Origin: Sparassis latifolia
Taxonomy: Eukaryota; Basidiomycota; Agaricomycetes; Polyporales; Sparassidaceae
DNA: 64,000 nt
Direction: 5' to 3'
Assembly (NCBI GenBank): GCA_018466975.1
Contig: CM031555.1
Location: forward strand, 744,001 to 808,000
The notes beneath the pieces were generated by a model that did not search any database, had not been told where the DNA came from, and saw only the letters and a list, made by a program, of their open reading frames with translations. Shown one piece after another: positions 52,764-63,974 of the stretch. A program made the position numbers and the translations under genes. Numbering within the stretch: the first letter of the stretch is position 1; each line of letters opens with the position of its first letter.

Positions 52764-54339
52764 TCAGACCGCCTTGTACGCCATCACCTCCCACCTCTCC
52801 AGTAACCTCGAAGTGAGGAGAGCTGCTTCCCATGACGTATAGACCATCTCTTCCCGCCATCCTGGGAGACCCCATCTGCGCACGAATGCCATCCGTACAC
52901 CAGCGTCTTCTTCCAGGTCCCGGACGTACGCGTTCAGAGAACTTGCTTGCTGTTCTGAGACGTTCCGCACGGAATGCACGATGAGCGGCATCGAACCGGA
53001 CGTGATCAGATCTAGGACGTAGGATAATGATGCGAACAGTGGAGTGGTTGTGCGTACAGCATCGGACGACGTCGATGAGAGCTGCTGTGAGGTATATGTG
53101 TTCCGAGAGCCCCGATGAATGCGCTGACGAGGAAGAAATGGAAGTGCAATCAGAACGAAGGACGAGCTCAGGAAGGAGACGGAAGTGCAGCGCGCGGTGA
53201 AGTTGATGGAGATGCATGATCCTGGACACAGAGCTGTTTGCAACGCGCGGACGAATGCTTCAAGGTGCAGGTACGGGACCGTATCAAGGGATAGTCCCCG
53301 AGCAGGTAGGAGCGACACAGCTTCAGTTCGTGTACCGTTGAGATTGTGGAGTGTCTGAGTAAGTGACGACGTTTTGAAGGACGAGCTCGAAGGCGATGTC
53401 TTGCGATCACTGATGAACTGTGAACCTTACGGCGTAGGATTACAAACATCAGTTGAACAATATGCGCATATATCCACTTACCAGACCATACAAATGACTA
53501 TGACAGATTATCTCCTTCGTGCATATGTTAGAAACGAACAAGTGACTCACGTAAGATTTGATGAATGAGAAGTGAGATGCGGCGATCCAACCCAGGACGG
53601 TCGCCCACCAGCTCAGTTCCACTCTCAAGACGATCAGCCAGTCGTGGACTCGGAGGGTGCTTGTTATTAGGGAGGGTAGATCAAGTCCAGTATCTCTAAG
53701 CTGCATTTTCCCGGCAACGATGTCGTCAAGCAGCTCACGTAGCGGCAGGCGAACAATGTTATTGCCAGAAGCAGCTGCTCGCCGGGCAATAGCGAGGTAT
53801 GCAGCCGACCAAAGTGAGCATGTAGGGGTGACAAGAAAGAGGATCGCATATAGGGCCTGTCGGCGTCGGGCTAGCAAAATATCCGAATCACGAGATGACA
53901 GGGAACATAGTATGGCAGTCAAAACTGAGACTAAAAGCAACACGACAGCGAGAGTGTGAACGGGTGACATGCCGTTTTTCAACAAGCACCATGGAAGGGA
54001 TGGGGGATCGATACTATGACTGTTGCATTGGAGTTTCATGTTGTATGGCACCGTGCTTGAGACTTTGAAGAAGTCCATCTCGCTGTAGCCCAGTCGATTA
54101 TAACGAAGGCATCGCCACAGGCCACGACGTTGAGCACATGCGCATGAGAGTAGATCCAGCTCACCTGTCATACAAACAGAACAGAGATAACCAGTTGTAC
54201 ACACGCCGAGACTAAGTATTGTGGGCCAGGATTTGCGGTAGAGTTGCGGCAGACTGGATGATGACGGCGCGACGTTTACCCAGCCGACCAGGTGCATAGC
54301 CGCTTTAGGCAGGTGAATCAGTTCGCCCACACAAATCAA
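52764..54339 (-). CDS. Unrecognised multi-pass membrane protein
   Basis: Two exons, 53551-54339 and 52764-53417, give about 480 aa in one frame. A further in-frame intron may be spliced near 53190-53135. I do not recognise the family. Visible features: an N-terminal Cys-rich part (TTGYLCSVCMTGELDLLSC); hydrophobic stretches TLAVVLLLVSVLTAILC, QALYAILFLVTPTCSLWSA, WWATVLGWIAASHFSF and SSSFVLIALPFLP; and a soluble C-terminal region with paired acidic/basic residues (YVRDLEEDAGVRMAF, WGLPGWREEMVY). There is no signal peptide. The 133-nt intron begins with gtgagt. It is convergent with MTHFR (168 bp). The smooth codon usage and long open exons argue for a real gene. Start and exon count are uncertain. 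Confidence 0.6.
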
Positions 54340-54420
54340 GAAACGAGAGCATATAATTAAAATTCGCCAATTGCATCAATAAAGAAGCATGGTCAGACCG
54401 TTGCAGTCGGAACAGTATCA

Positions 54421-54591
54421 ACAGTGGTCTTCTCCCAAAAGACTGCACCATCTCTGCCTGCCACAGCGGCAGCAGTACCACCGACAGTAGTCTTTTCCCA
54501 GAAGACCGCTCCATCTCTGCCTTCTATAGAAGCAGTCGGTATAGAAGTATCGACAGTGGTTTTCTCCCAGAAAACTGCACCATCTCTCCCT
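54421..54591 (+). repeat. Triplicated 39-nt motif encoding VVFSQKTAPSLP
   Basis: Three copies of an approximately 39-nt unit (acagtggtcttctcccaaaa... type) start at 54421, 54484 and 54553, that is at 63 and 69 nt spacing. All are in the same frame of the + strand. Third-position differences (cccaaaag, cccagaag, cccagaaa) leave the peptide VVFSQKTAPSLP unchanged in each copy. The spacers differ in length and sequence (ATAAAVPPT; SIEAVGIEVST). Confidence 0.75.
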
Positions 54592-54864
54592 GAAGAATAT
54601 CGCCGACCTCAAGCACTATATCAAGAAGAGAGGCGAAAGTACACACTGAGAGGGGCGCGTTTCATATCATGGGAGAATTCCCTGTTTTCGATTACGCCCC
54701 GCCGATCCTCCAAAGCCATGGCTAGAAGACGGGCTCATGTTATAACACATTTTTGGCGGTCAGAGAGTTGTGGTAGTTACCTCGAGAATGATCGGGCTGC
54801 ACTGTCAGCGTGTATAGCATCACCAACACAAACGAGAGAAGAGTTTGCACAGCGGAACGCATAA
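54424..54864 (+). CDS. Small hypothetical protein with repeated peptide
   Basis: A 146-codon ORF, open upstream to about 54360, begins with three VVFSQKTAPSLP repeats followed by an Arg-rich region (EERRKYTLRGARF, ITPRRSSKAMARRRAHVITH). There is no signal peptide in this reading and no flanking intron that adds one. The frame-preserving, mostly synonymous differences between the repeats suggest selection on the peptide. The gene is otherwise unrecognised and could be a fragment of a spliced gene. Confidence 0.35.
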   Translation: MVFSQKTAPSLPATAAAVPPTVVFSQKTAPSLPSIEAVGIEVSTVVFSQKTAPSLPEEYRRPQALYQEERRKYTLRGARFISWENSLFSITPRRSSKAMARRRAHVITHFWRSESCGSYLENDRAALSACIASPTQTREEFAQRNA

Positions 54865-55625
54865 TATCGATGGCGGTAGGCGGACGTTAGTAATAGGCTT
54901 GAGAGACTCCACTGGAGATGAGGGGTTGTGCTGCTTGAGCAGTAGACTTGGATGGGTAGGCTCTTTTATATCCTATGAGCCACACCACTCTTATAATCGG
55001 AAGCGTCTCGCATAATTGGGCGCTGGTCCCTGGATGAGAAATCCATGCCATTACAAAGAGCCTGCGACCTATGGGCACTGTATACAGGGAGTTCGACGTG
55101 TTTCAATCTTTGATATCCCTATAACGGAATGCGCCACATTCTGAGTTGTACATCATGTCATTGGCCGGTACTCACCTAGCTAGTGACATCCAGTGTTCCC
55201 GGATGCCCGAGCGCTGTCCGATTGAGCTCAACATTCAACGTTTCAAAATTTCGACTCTTAGTGCAAGGTCAATTATCCATCAAGCAAACGGCCTTGGGCT
55301 GCACGGTGATTACCCGGGCATGCTCAATCTTGCCCGACGAAAGTGATCTTGACGCCGGTAGTGTCGCTGCTGTGTAGCGGAAGTGAGGCAAGCTAGCTGG
55401 GTAGGAGACAAGACGATCTGAAGCCGAGTACAACCCCGAGGCTATCCCGAGACGGTTGGAATAGTTCAGAGAGTGTACTTCCAGTACTCCGACCGTGTCG
55501 CCATCCAAGGGTAACTGCTACATAGAGAGCATAGGGAGAGACGCTAGTAAAGCATGGACATCTGTACATCCAAACGGGAGTAGAGTTACAGGTAATTCAT
55601 GAGCGGGAAAAGCAGCCACCAGGTA
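54865..55625. other. Intergenic region, no gene seen
   Basis: About 760 bp between the repeat ORF and the stop of the E1 beta gene. A 79-codon minus-strand ORF (55269-55508) has no recognisable similarity and was not called. Confidence 0.45.
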
Positions 55626-57338
55626 TCAGTAAGTCAACGTCTCGACGATAGCATCCAAGATGCGTATCGAATCCGGCATATAGAACTTCTCGTATTGCAT
55701 TGGAACGGGTGTGCTGGAAGAAAACGTAAGTATTTACACAAACGAAGGATGACATTCAACTCACTCCCAACCAGTGACCAGTTTCACTGGAGCGTTCAAC
55801 TTCAGGAAACATCTCTTCTGGATCTCGGAGCTGATCTCTGTACCTACGCCACCGGTACGTCCGGCCTCGTGAACAATCACGAGTCTGCCGGTGCGCTTTA
55901 CGCTTTCCGTAATTGTCTCGACGTCCCAAGGCAAGATCGTCCTCAGGTCAATCAGTTCCACCTTGGTTGAGCGAAGAGAGGCAGGAACGAAGGGGGTGAG
56001 AGACTCCGGAGGAGTCGCCAGCATGTGGAGCGCTGTCTCGCAATGATAGAGCGGTGTTCCCCAAGACAGCAATGTCAGATCGGATCCCGAAACGAGGGTT
56101 TCTGCTCGGCCAATTGGTAGCTGATAGTCGTCTATGGGAACTTGTTCCACTGTACCATTATGAGATAGAGTACCACGAAGATATACACTTTGAACACATA
56201 CCTGTCGAACGGTACAGGATTTTAGGCTCCATGAATATCACCGGGTTTGGGTCTCGGATCGATCCTAACAGGAGACCCTTTGCTTGAATAGGAGAGCGAG
56301 GAATTACGACCTAATGATTGACGCGCTCAGTACCGGGTAATTATCCACTACAGATCAGTAGCATGCAACTCAGAGCCCAGAGTGATGGAATTATTTTTAA
56401 ATGGAATGCATCAGCATACCTTTATACCCGCGGCGCCCATGAAGAACCCTTCCGGACTCTGAGAGTGGTAGTGACCGCCATGACCGACCGCCATGGATGG
56501 ACATCTGATGGTCAGACCTCCGGCTTGGAACTGACCGTTGGATCGGAATCGGAACTTGGCGGCCTCATTCACAATCTAAGACGAAGAGGCTTGTGCTCGA
56601 ACCATAATTGGTTTGAGTAAAGCGCATACCTGGTCGAAAGCCGGGAAAATGTAGTCTGCGAACTGAATCTCAGCGATTGCTGTGTGACCCATTGCTGCAA
56701 GACCTATTTTTAGTGAAATTCCTGTCAGGATTTTCTATGGCAAGTTAAGAGTCGCACGAAACCTATTCCAAACCCTGCTATTCCTTGCTCCGTTAATGGT
56801 GTATTAAATACCCGCTCTCTGCCTAGTCGAACGGCGTAAGAGTGCATTCTTGACTCTCATTATTTTGTGACAGCCTCACCAAATTCTTCGGCGAGGCCCT
56901 GAATGTGAGTAGTCGGCATTTAGAAAGCCTCTCGCTGCAAAGCGCCCGGTCACTTACCATCGTGCATCGGAAGACTCCACCGAATGCTACATCTTCCCCG
57001 AAAACGACAGCAGTGTCATCTTTCATCAAGGCGACACTGTAGCAAAGAGCATTGTATGCAGTGCGACACAGCGAAAGAATAACACTACCTCAAACCGTCT
57101 CGCACTGCCTGATACAGGTTCATCTTCCGCGTCTCCCGACCTGCGACGATGTCCCTCGTCGGACCGGACGCGTCTTCATCCGCCCATTGTATTCCTGGAG
57201 TACGAATAGCAGAATCGCGACCTGACCGCAGGAAGGAAGAGGTCGCTATTGAGGGTAGATGGCCACCGGCTGGGAGAGGCTCTGCCGCGGTAGACTGCCG
57301 GCGCGTGCCAGAACGCTACGTCGTAGATGGGTCAACAT
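55626..57338 (-). CDS. BCKDHB: Branched-chain alpha-keto acid dehydrogenase E1 beta subunit (mitochondrial)
   Basis: Ten exons in phase: 57296-57338, 57089-57221, 56958-57036, 56880-56898, 56763-56822, 56630-56703, 56420-56575, 56202-56310, 55765-56149, 55626-55713; about 381 aa. The Arg-rich start ([14 protein letters not shown]) is a mitochondrial presequence. Landmarks: [113 protein letters not shown] and [16 protein letters not shown]. The end is [18 protein letters not shown]. The FRCT and [12 protein letters not shown] variants separate it from pyruvate dehydrogenase beta. With E1 alpha it decarboxylates the keto acids of Leu, Ile and Val in the matrix. The first intron donor is a weak gtctac, so the presequence-mature junction is the least certain part. 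Confidence 0.94.
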
Positions 57339-57569
57339 CACATCTGAATGTGTTGAGAAAGATATGCCGTACGTAGAGAGAGAAAAGGAGCGAATGCTGT
57401 CTGACACACTTGTGGGTGAACATAATCGTCGAGTAACCAGGTACGCGCGTTGAAGAGCACTATCAGGATCTGACTCCGGCGGCATCATCTTCCCCAGATC
57501 TCACTTACATGCCAGCACCATCTCATCTCCCCGCCAGCCTCAGTCCTTCTCCAGCTTAGCCCATGAAAC

Positions 57570-59879
57570 ATGGAGAATGAGTCCACATTCGTTGCTCCCG
57601 AAGGTGTCTACTCAGTGACCGAGGAGCATAAGCCCGGCTCATTCGGCCAGCATCCCATCACCACCGCCCCCATTCTGTATCCTACACGAATCTCTGCTGT
57701 TACCGTCAGATTTCCCGCCACCAAGTCCAATTCACAGGGTCTAGCGCAGCTCCTTGGGGGAGGGAATCGAGAGAAAGATTACAAGAAGGAGAAGGCTGCG
57801 CCCGCGAAAGAGCGGGAGGACGGGCTGAGTGTCTCCAGCAGCGAAACGCCAGACGAAGGCACCTCCCCAGATGTCTCCAATACCCCATTCCCGACAGCGC
57901 TATGTCCACACCTGCTATGCCTCATGAACAGCTCAACAATATCTTTTTCCAGACACCAGCTGGATTAGGGAAGAAGAAGACCATTGCTCGACCAAAGCAT
58001 AACATGCGCACAACCTCGTCAACGTTCATCACCCGTGTGCAGAACACGGACAATCTGACAAAAGGTCTCCACTCAAAGCAGGGGGAGACGAACTTTGTAT
58101 TTTATAATTTAGCGAAGAGCTTCATTTGGATGGAAGCTGGTTCCAAACCCAAGGTACATCTTTTTTCCCCTTTGGTCACGCGAGAAGACAATTCATGAAG
58201 ACCAGGAACCACTTGCACGTGTATACTTTTCAGCGTACCCCACCTGCCACGACATAAATCTGACAACGGTATCACCGGAACGGATAGATGTGATCATAGG
58301 TTTCAATACGGGAGATCTGTTGTGGTTTGGTGCGTATCGTGAAATTTCCTTGATCGTGGCTTCGTAATGTTAGCTTCGATAGACCCAGTATCATCACGTT
58401 ACGGCCGACTGAACAAGCAAGTATGTAATGCATTGCGTGAGGAAATTCCACTCTGACATACAGGAATACCCAGGGTCGCATATGCAATTCCCCCTGCACT
58501 GCTATCCGCTGGGTGCCAGATTCGCCTAACCTATTCCTAGCCTCACACGCGGACGGTACCATTGTCGTATACGACAAAGAACGTGAGGATGGTGTATTCA
58601 TGCCGCAAGAACCCGGAGCGCCGCCGTCTACTTCGTCAGATGGGAACTCTGCTAGTTCTCATGGAGAGTGGAATCCCCTCGACAGCATATTTGTGACCAT
58701 GCCTCCGTGGCATCCGGTGACTGTTGGTGGTAATCTTTCCAGCGGCGGCAAATCTGAGAAAGAAAAAACTGCAAAGAATCCGGTTAGTCATTGGAAGGTC
58801 TCTCGTAAGGGTATCGTAGGCAAGTCTGACGTTTTCGTCAATGACCTTCTTTGACACCTTAGTCAGACTTTGTGTTCTCACCAGACGCTAAACTCGTCGC
58901 AGCCATTTCGGAAGATGGCTGTATGAGAATAATTGATACTGTTACAGAGCAGTGAGTACTATGACATCGTACTTGCATCTGCATTCTCATCCTTGGTTGG
59001 CGCAAGGCTTGTTGACTGCTATGCCTCATATTTTGGTTCTCTCAGTTGTGTAGCTTGGTCGCCAGACGGCCGATTCATTCTGGTGGGCATTCACTTTGAT
59101 TTTGGGGTATTATTGAATTGAGAGCCGAGAGTGTAGACCGGAGGTCAAGACGACTTGGTTACGATCTTTTCCCCTTGGGAGCAGCGTGTAATTGCAAGGT
59201 GTCAAGGACATTCTTCTTTCGTGTCTGCCTTGGCCTTCGATGACATTCGTTGTGATGGCCGAACGTATCGATTTGGCAGTGTCGGAGAAGACAACAAACT
59301 AATATTGGTTGGTACTATGCGTCATCGTGGTCATCTGATCGTCAACTTCTGAACGTACTCTTCAGTGGGATTTCTCCAGCGGCGCGCTGCATCGCCCTAA
59401 GCTACACGTAAGTCATGACGAGTCAGTTCTTACTGTATTTATTATTGAATCCACCGTTTGTCGTTCAGACTGCGCATCACCAGCGACAGTCAATGACGTC
59501 CAACACATCTCTTGCACTTCGCCGGAGAGGAGAATCAACGCTGTATCTTCCACCCTCAGGCGCGTTCGGCGGGGATTCCCCCTTGCCACGCTACCATCCA
59601 GCCCCGTCCCGCAACGAGGTGGCAGTCGTTCAGCCAGTTGTGGTCAGTTTTCGCTCATGTACTTTCGATGGTCCTCCTGTTGACATCTATCGTTGCATTT
59701 AGGTCAAGCACATTGGGACCGACATGTTGACTGACACCACCTTCATCGGTCGTGGACTGCTTACCGCCACCAAGTTAGGCCACATCAAGCTATGGATACG
59801 GCCCCTGGCCGTTCAGCCGCGTCACCTGAGAACTCAGAGTACGTACAGAAGGAATTCTCAGGTGGATGCTGTTCTTTAA
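57570..59879 (+). CDS. creC: creC/WDR20-type WD40 protein
   Basis: Eleven exons: 57570-57872, 57953-58153, 58206-58329, 58383-58420, 58474-58815, 58863-58951, 59007-59082, 59137-59307, 59366-59407, 59469-59642, 59703-59879; about 578 aa. The N-terminal block ([17 protein letters not shown], then [18 protein letters not shown], then [20 protein letters not shown]) and WD repeats ([78 protein letters not shown]) match creC/WDR20. In Aspergillus CreC stabilises the CreB deubiquitinase that acts in carbon catabolite repression. The first intron is ambiguous: donor 57873 with acceptor before 57953, or donor 57904 with acceptor before 57960; both keep frame. Divergent from BCKDHB. Confidence 0.88.
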
Positions 59880-60560
59880 TGTCTACGTTTATTCCTTACG
59901 CCACGCGCTGTATGATCTATATGCTCTGTATAATGGCAGTGTACAGTATTCCTCATCTTGCCAGCCTGAATATGTACGTAGGCCACTACTGTAGTGGAAC
60001 CTCGCAGCTACCAGCTTACTTGTTACTCAAGATAGCTTGACTATAGCGTTATAATGTACTGGTTTTTCAACGTTGAACATACGGACGGGTGACTAACCGG
60101 AGAGCACCCGGCATGGCGGCGCGGTAAATAATAAAAATAATTTTACTACTCACTTCGCTCGACGCTGATCCGGCAGGATCTGCGCATCGCATTCGAATTC
60201 GGTGGAGATTGAGCGAGAGCACACACGCACGCACTGCGGGCCCGATCGGCATGAGCCTGCAAAACGCCGCCGGTCCCGCGCCCGAGACTGGGTCCCGGAC
60301 TCCCGGGGAAGGGGAGCATTGACGGTCATCTCGATAGACTGAGATGAGGTCCATTGTCCTTCGATATCGTCCGTTGCTGTCCGAGTAAGCCAGCGCCCGC
60401 CCCGTCGTGCTCGCGCTCGCGCCCGCCCCCGCCCCTGCGCCCCGCGCCCTGCACCCTGCGCCCTGCACCACGCTCGCCTCGCTCCCCCTCTGCAACGTGC
60501 TCCACGCCCCACAACCGTCACCCGTGCTGCCCGCCTCCACATGCAACAGAATTCGGATAC
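59880..60560. other. Gene-poor, GC-skewed low-complexity stretch
   Basis: A C-rich low-complexity tract at about 60380-60480 (repeated gcccgcccccgcccctgcgcc and ccctgcgccctgc units) generates long Pro/Ala or Arg/Gly ORFs on both strands that are not credible genes. No RNA gene was recognised. Confidence 0.5.
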
Positions 60561-60599
60561 CCAGCCACAACCCTGGGCATCGACATCAGTACGGTTCGA

Positions 60600-61150
60600 A
60601 AGAGAAACACGGAAAAATACCTAAGTCGCTTGAGAGGCACCTGCGATGTTCGCGTTCGATTTATTAGTGGCCTTGGTCGCTCTACTAGCCTTTCTTTTTG
60701 CAGCCTCCTCCGTCTTTGCAGCAGTCTTCTTGGTCGCACTGAGAACCTCGTATTTCTGCATGCAGCGACAAGAATGAGTAAGGAAGAATACCATAGTACA
60801 TTGCATTACCTTCCTGGTTTCTGCGTCTACAGCTGCCCACGAGGTGTGAGGCTGATGTTCGGGCAGCCGAGAATCTAGCATGGATGATTGAATTGCCAGC
60901 GTGGCATCTATGTCGGCGGACGAAGACGAGGTGTTAGACTGAGTTTCTGGCAGTGGTGAATCTAGCGTGGAAGACTCAGCACAGTTAGAGCAGAAAACTG
61001 AAGTAATATTGAAGGTACTATAGTAGTCGAGAGACGAGGTGGGACACGTCGATGGCGCGTCGACTGCACTGACAGTAGGAGGGCTAGCGAGACTAGAGTA
61101 ATACTTTCGGACGTGTCGGTGTGCTCTCCGGGATTATGTCATGGTCTTAG
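60600..61150 (-). other. Coding-like remnant or unrecognised gene
   Basis: Reading the minus strand from about 61130, one frame stays open for more than 230 nt. It contains an approximate duplicated peptide, TLDSPLPETQSNTSSSSADI and MLDSRLPEHQPHTSWAAVD, then a plausible intron (60779-60832, gtaatg...catgcag) and a Lys/Ala-rich or Arg-rich exon, depending on phase. A stop codon and no clear start lie upstream. It could be the C-terminal end of a fast-evolving gene or a decayed one. No family was recognised. Confidence 0.3.
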
Positions 61151-61617
61151 CATCTGGGACACTTTGTTCCAGGACAGAGAAACTTTACATGACTAGTGAT
61201 TCAAAAACGCGCTGCTAAAAACAGGCTGAGAAGACGATGTCAAGTCACATATAAGCGCCGAGTCTGTCGCATCTTCTATAAGCTTAGATCTCCTCCGACT
61301 TATTCCGCTTGTCGTCGTTTGTATCCGTTCCAGACATACGGGTTTTTGACTGGGGGTCATCACTGAATCCGGGAAGATTCCATAACGCAGTTATAACGAG
61401 TGTATTCTACATAACGCCTGTAACTGTTACAGCCAGCGCTACGATGGGTTATATGGCTGAGCAATTGCCCAACGACATAATCCAATATAACAACAGCATT
61501 AGTCACAGGGCATTATAAACACAGTCAGATCTAGATGCAGAAAAATATATGTCACGGTTTATTAATGACGCACCCAAATTTGAATCAAGCGACACAACTC
61601 AAACGAAACACACCACA

Positions 61618-61957
61618 TACCAATAACTGGAGCGCGCACACCTGCCTGTTTTCAATGACGCAGTGTCAGCAAGGTGACGACACTTCACAGTTCACGAGAG
61701 AATACAAAATACGAAACGCACCGCATACTACTAACCGGAGCGAGAACACCTACCTCTTTTCGACGACACAGTGTCAGTAAGAACCCACTTCCGGGTAGAG
61801 ATACAAGGCTACTTGCCTCATACTTACGAGCACACTGTAGAGTACTACTAACTGGAGTGAGAACACCTACCTCTTTTCGACGCAGGGTCGGTAAGAACAC
61901 ACTTCCGGGCAGAGATACAGGGTTACTTGCCTCATACTTACAAGCGCACTGTAGAGT
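61618..61957. repeat. Tandem repeat, about 117-bp unit, two full copies plus one partial
   Basis: Copy 1 spans 61726-61842 and copy 2 61843-61957. Both run from tactactaac(c/t)ggag(c/t)gagaacac through acttccggg(t/c)agagata to cactgtagagt, with a handful of substitutions and small indels. A diverged partial copy (ataactggagcgcgcacacctgcctgttttca) begins near 61618. No coding sense is evident. Confidence 0.8.
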
Positions 61958-62574
61958 AAAATCGTCAACAGATGAAGGCCTTTGGTGAAGCGGCGAAGGA
62001 AATCAGCGCAGAGTTCGCGTCTTTTATGCCGACAGCAGGACTATGCTGATAAAACAAATTTCAACGGGTAGGCTCCGAGGAACACACCTCGACTCAGCCC
62101 AGTGTGGTCATCAGATGGAGACATATTTATCGAAAGCAGCCCGCGAGTGAGGCTGAAGCTCCGAACATGCCTGGAAGTTGGTCGAGAGTCTCTTGAGATG
62201 AGATAGATTTGGAGACCCGTGTCACGGCTATCACAAAATGTCACAGTGTGTCACGCGGAGTATCGCGGTGACGTGGATCCCATTCCGGCAAAATATTTTG
62301 CCTCCATTGTGAGCCAGAAACAATATGGGCTGCAATTTCAATCACCTGTGTATTGCCTTACAATTTTTGGCTAGGTCATGTAAGCGTTACAAATGGTAGA
62401 AATGTTGCTGGTGCATTATGCAGTACCCAAGTCTTCCGGATGGGTTGTGACTGATGTGACGCTCTGTGATTCTTTCCCGGTTCCAGTGATGGTATACACC
62501 CGCGGTTCTCGAAGATCGACAAGGGATTCAAGGACCGAGAACAACGCAGCAGTCTATTATCGCGCACCCACCAC

Positions 62575-62605
<31 letters not shown>

Positions 62606-62800
62606 GTCCTACTAACTACGAGGTATCCACGCGTCCATAAACGACAGACAAAGTGCGGAGGGTAACGAACGGAAAAGATCAACAAATATCAAAAGCGATC
62701 GTGAGCCGGGACAAAAGTACGCGGCGGCAGCCGCCCACACGCCACAGCGGACGGCGGGGGCACCAAGAACCAAGAACGAGGGGGGCAGGCAGCGCACGGG
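61958..62800. other. Intergenic region
   Basis: About 840 bp with no gene seen. It carries the microsatellite at 62574-62604 and ends at the stop of the sphingoid kinase gene. Confidence 0.5.
62574..62604. repeat. (CG)n(CA)n microsatellite
   Basis: An uninterrupted run of alternating purine-pyrimidine: about five CG dinucleotides followed by about ten CA dinucleotides. Confidence 0.9.
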
Positions 62801-63974
62801 CTATGGCGCGCCCTTCTTCTTCCCGGGAAAGTCAAATTCCACCTTGTAGAACCCGCACGGGCTGAGGAGCGTCGCGAGGCCCTGGTGCACCTCCACCTGG
62901 AACGCCTCGAACGGGTACGCCTCGCCGTCAACAGCGAGGCAGCCCTTCTTCGAGTACGGCTCCACGCGGTACGCCTGCGCCTTCAGGTAGCGTTGCTGCG
63001 CGGGCGTCAGTGAGCCGGCGGCGGCGGTGCGCGCGAGCGGGGACGCACCGATTCCAACCAGTACTGCTCGCCCTTGTGCGCGACCTCCATCCCGTGGAGT
63101 AGCACGCGGCGCGACGTCTGCAGCAGACAAGCAATACCAACTCAGCACGCGCCCGGGGCGGCGAACACAACGGGACCGAACAGTACACGCACCATCTCCT
63201 GGATGACGATATCGATGAGGCCGTCGTCGGGGAGGGACACGGGGAACTGCATAAGGTCGCGGGAGACGTACGGGCCCTTGCCGGCGTACATGTACACCAG
63301 CGGCTTATCGAACGCGATCCAGCCGTCCGCGTCCGCGTCCGTGTGCTGCAGCTCCGGCAAGGTCGCAGACGGCAGGCTCAGCGGGGGCAGCGGGGACATC
63401 GGCGGGAGCGGGGACTTGGGGGTCGCAGGGCCCGAGTCCGGGCTCGGCGGCTCGGCGCGCGGGGAGCGCAGCGTGGTCTTGGAGCGGGAGTTATGCAGGT
63501 TGTGGACCATGCGGTGCTTGTCGGCCTCCGCGACCTTGATCGAGAGCTTCACGGGACAGCGGCGCTTGACGATCACTGCCGCGGGGTGGTAATGCAGACG
63601 GTCAGTGAGGCTCGAAACCGGGCATAGACGCGTTACCTCCGTGCAGGTATCCAAGGATGAACCGGCTGAGACGGCCTCCGCTTGAGTAAGCACGGGGCAG
63701 GACAGAGAGAGATGCAAAACGCACTTTGAGCCCATGAACCGCAAGCGCTCGGTGCGCAGGTCAAGGTCAGCGAGGAGGCCGACGACCTGGGACATGAACG
63801 AGAACACGCGGCGGTCCTTCTGGGTCACCGAGAAGAGATCGACGCTCATGGGGAGGCCTGCAGCGGGGGCAGCGCCCAATTGGTTCATTTCGGGCAGCGC
63901 AGGGCGCGCACGCCAAAGGGGAGGGACGGACCTTTGACGGCGTTCAGCGCGGCCGCGGCGACGTCGTATCCATC
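62801..63974 (-). CDS. LCB4: Sphingoid long-chain base kinase, C-terminal part (cut by the right edge)
   Basis: Exons in the window: 63932-63974, 63725-63857, 63637-63665, 63193-63575, 63049-63117 and 62801-62995, 284 codons in phase. The 5-prime half, including the kinase catalytic loop, lies beyond base 64000. Visible landmarks: DGYDVAAAALNAVKG, PMSVDLFSVTQKDRRVFSFM, SQVVGLLADLDLRTERLRFM, CPVKLSIKVAEADKHR, FPVSLPDDGLIDIVIQEM, TSRRVLLHGMEVAHKGEQYW and KGCLAVDGEAYPFEAFQVEV. These match the C-terminal domain of Lcb4/sphingosine kinase, which phosphorylates sphingoid bases such as phytosphingosine. A Ser/Pro-rich insert (roughly 63360-63480) interrupts the fold, as in other fungal members. The last intron is bounded by gtgcgt and cgcag, giving WLES joined to QRYLKAQAYRVEP. 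Confidence 0.9.

Noticed and set aside
54305..54612. Minus-strand Cys/Trp-rich repeat ORF as a secreted effector or lipopeptide pheromone precursor
   Set aside because: It is the complement of the VVFSQKTAPSLP repeats. Silent-site patterns favour the + strand and there is no CAAX end or signal peptide.
60354..60878. 174-codon ORF beginning in a Pro-rich tract
   Set aside because: Driven by the C-rich low-complexity run; composition changes abruptly and no splice or family evidence supports it.
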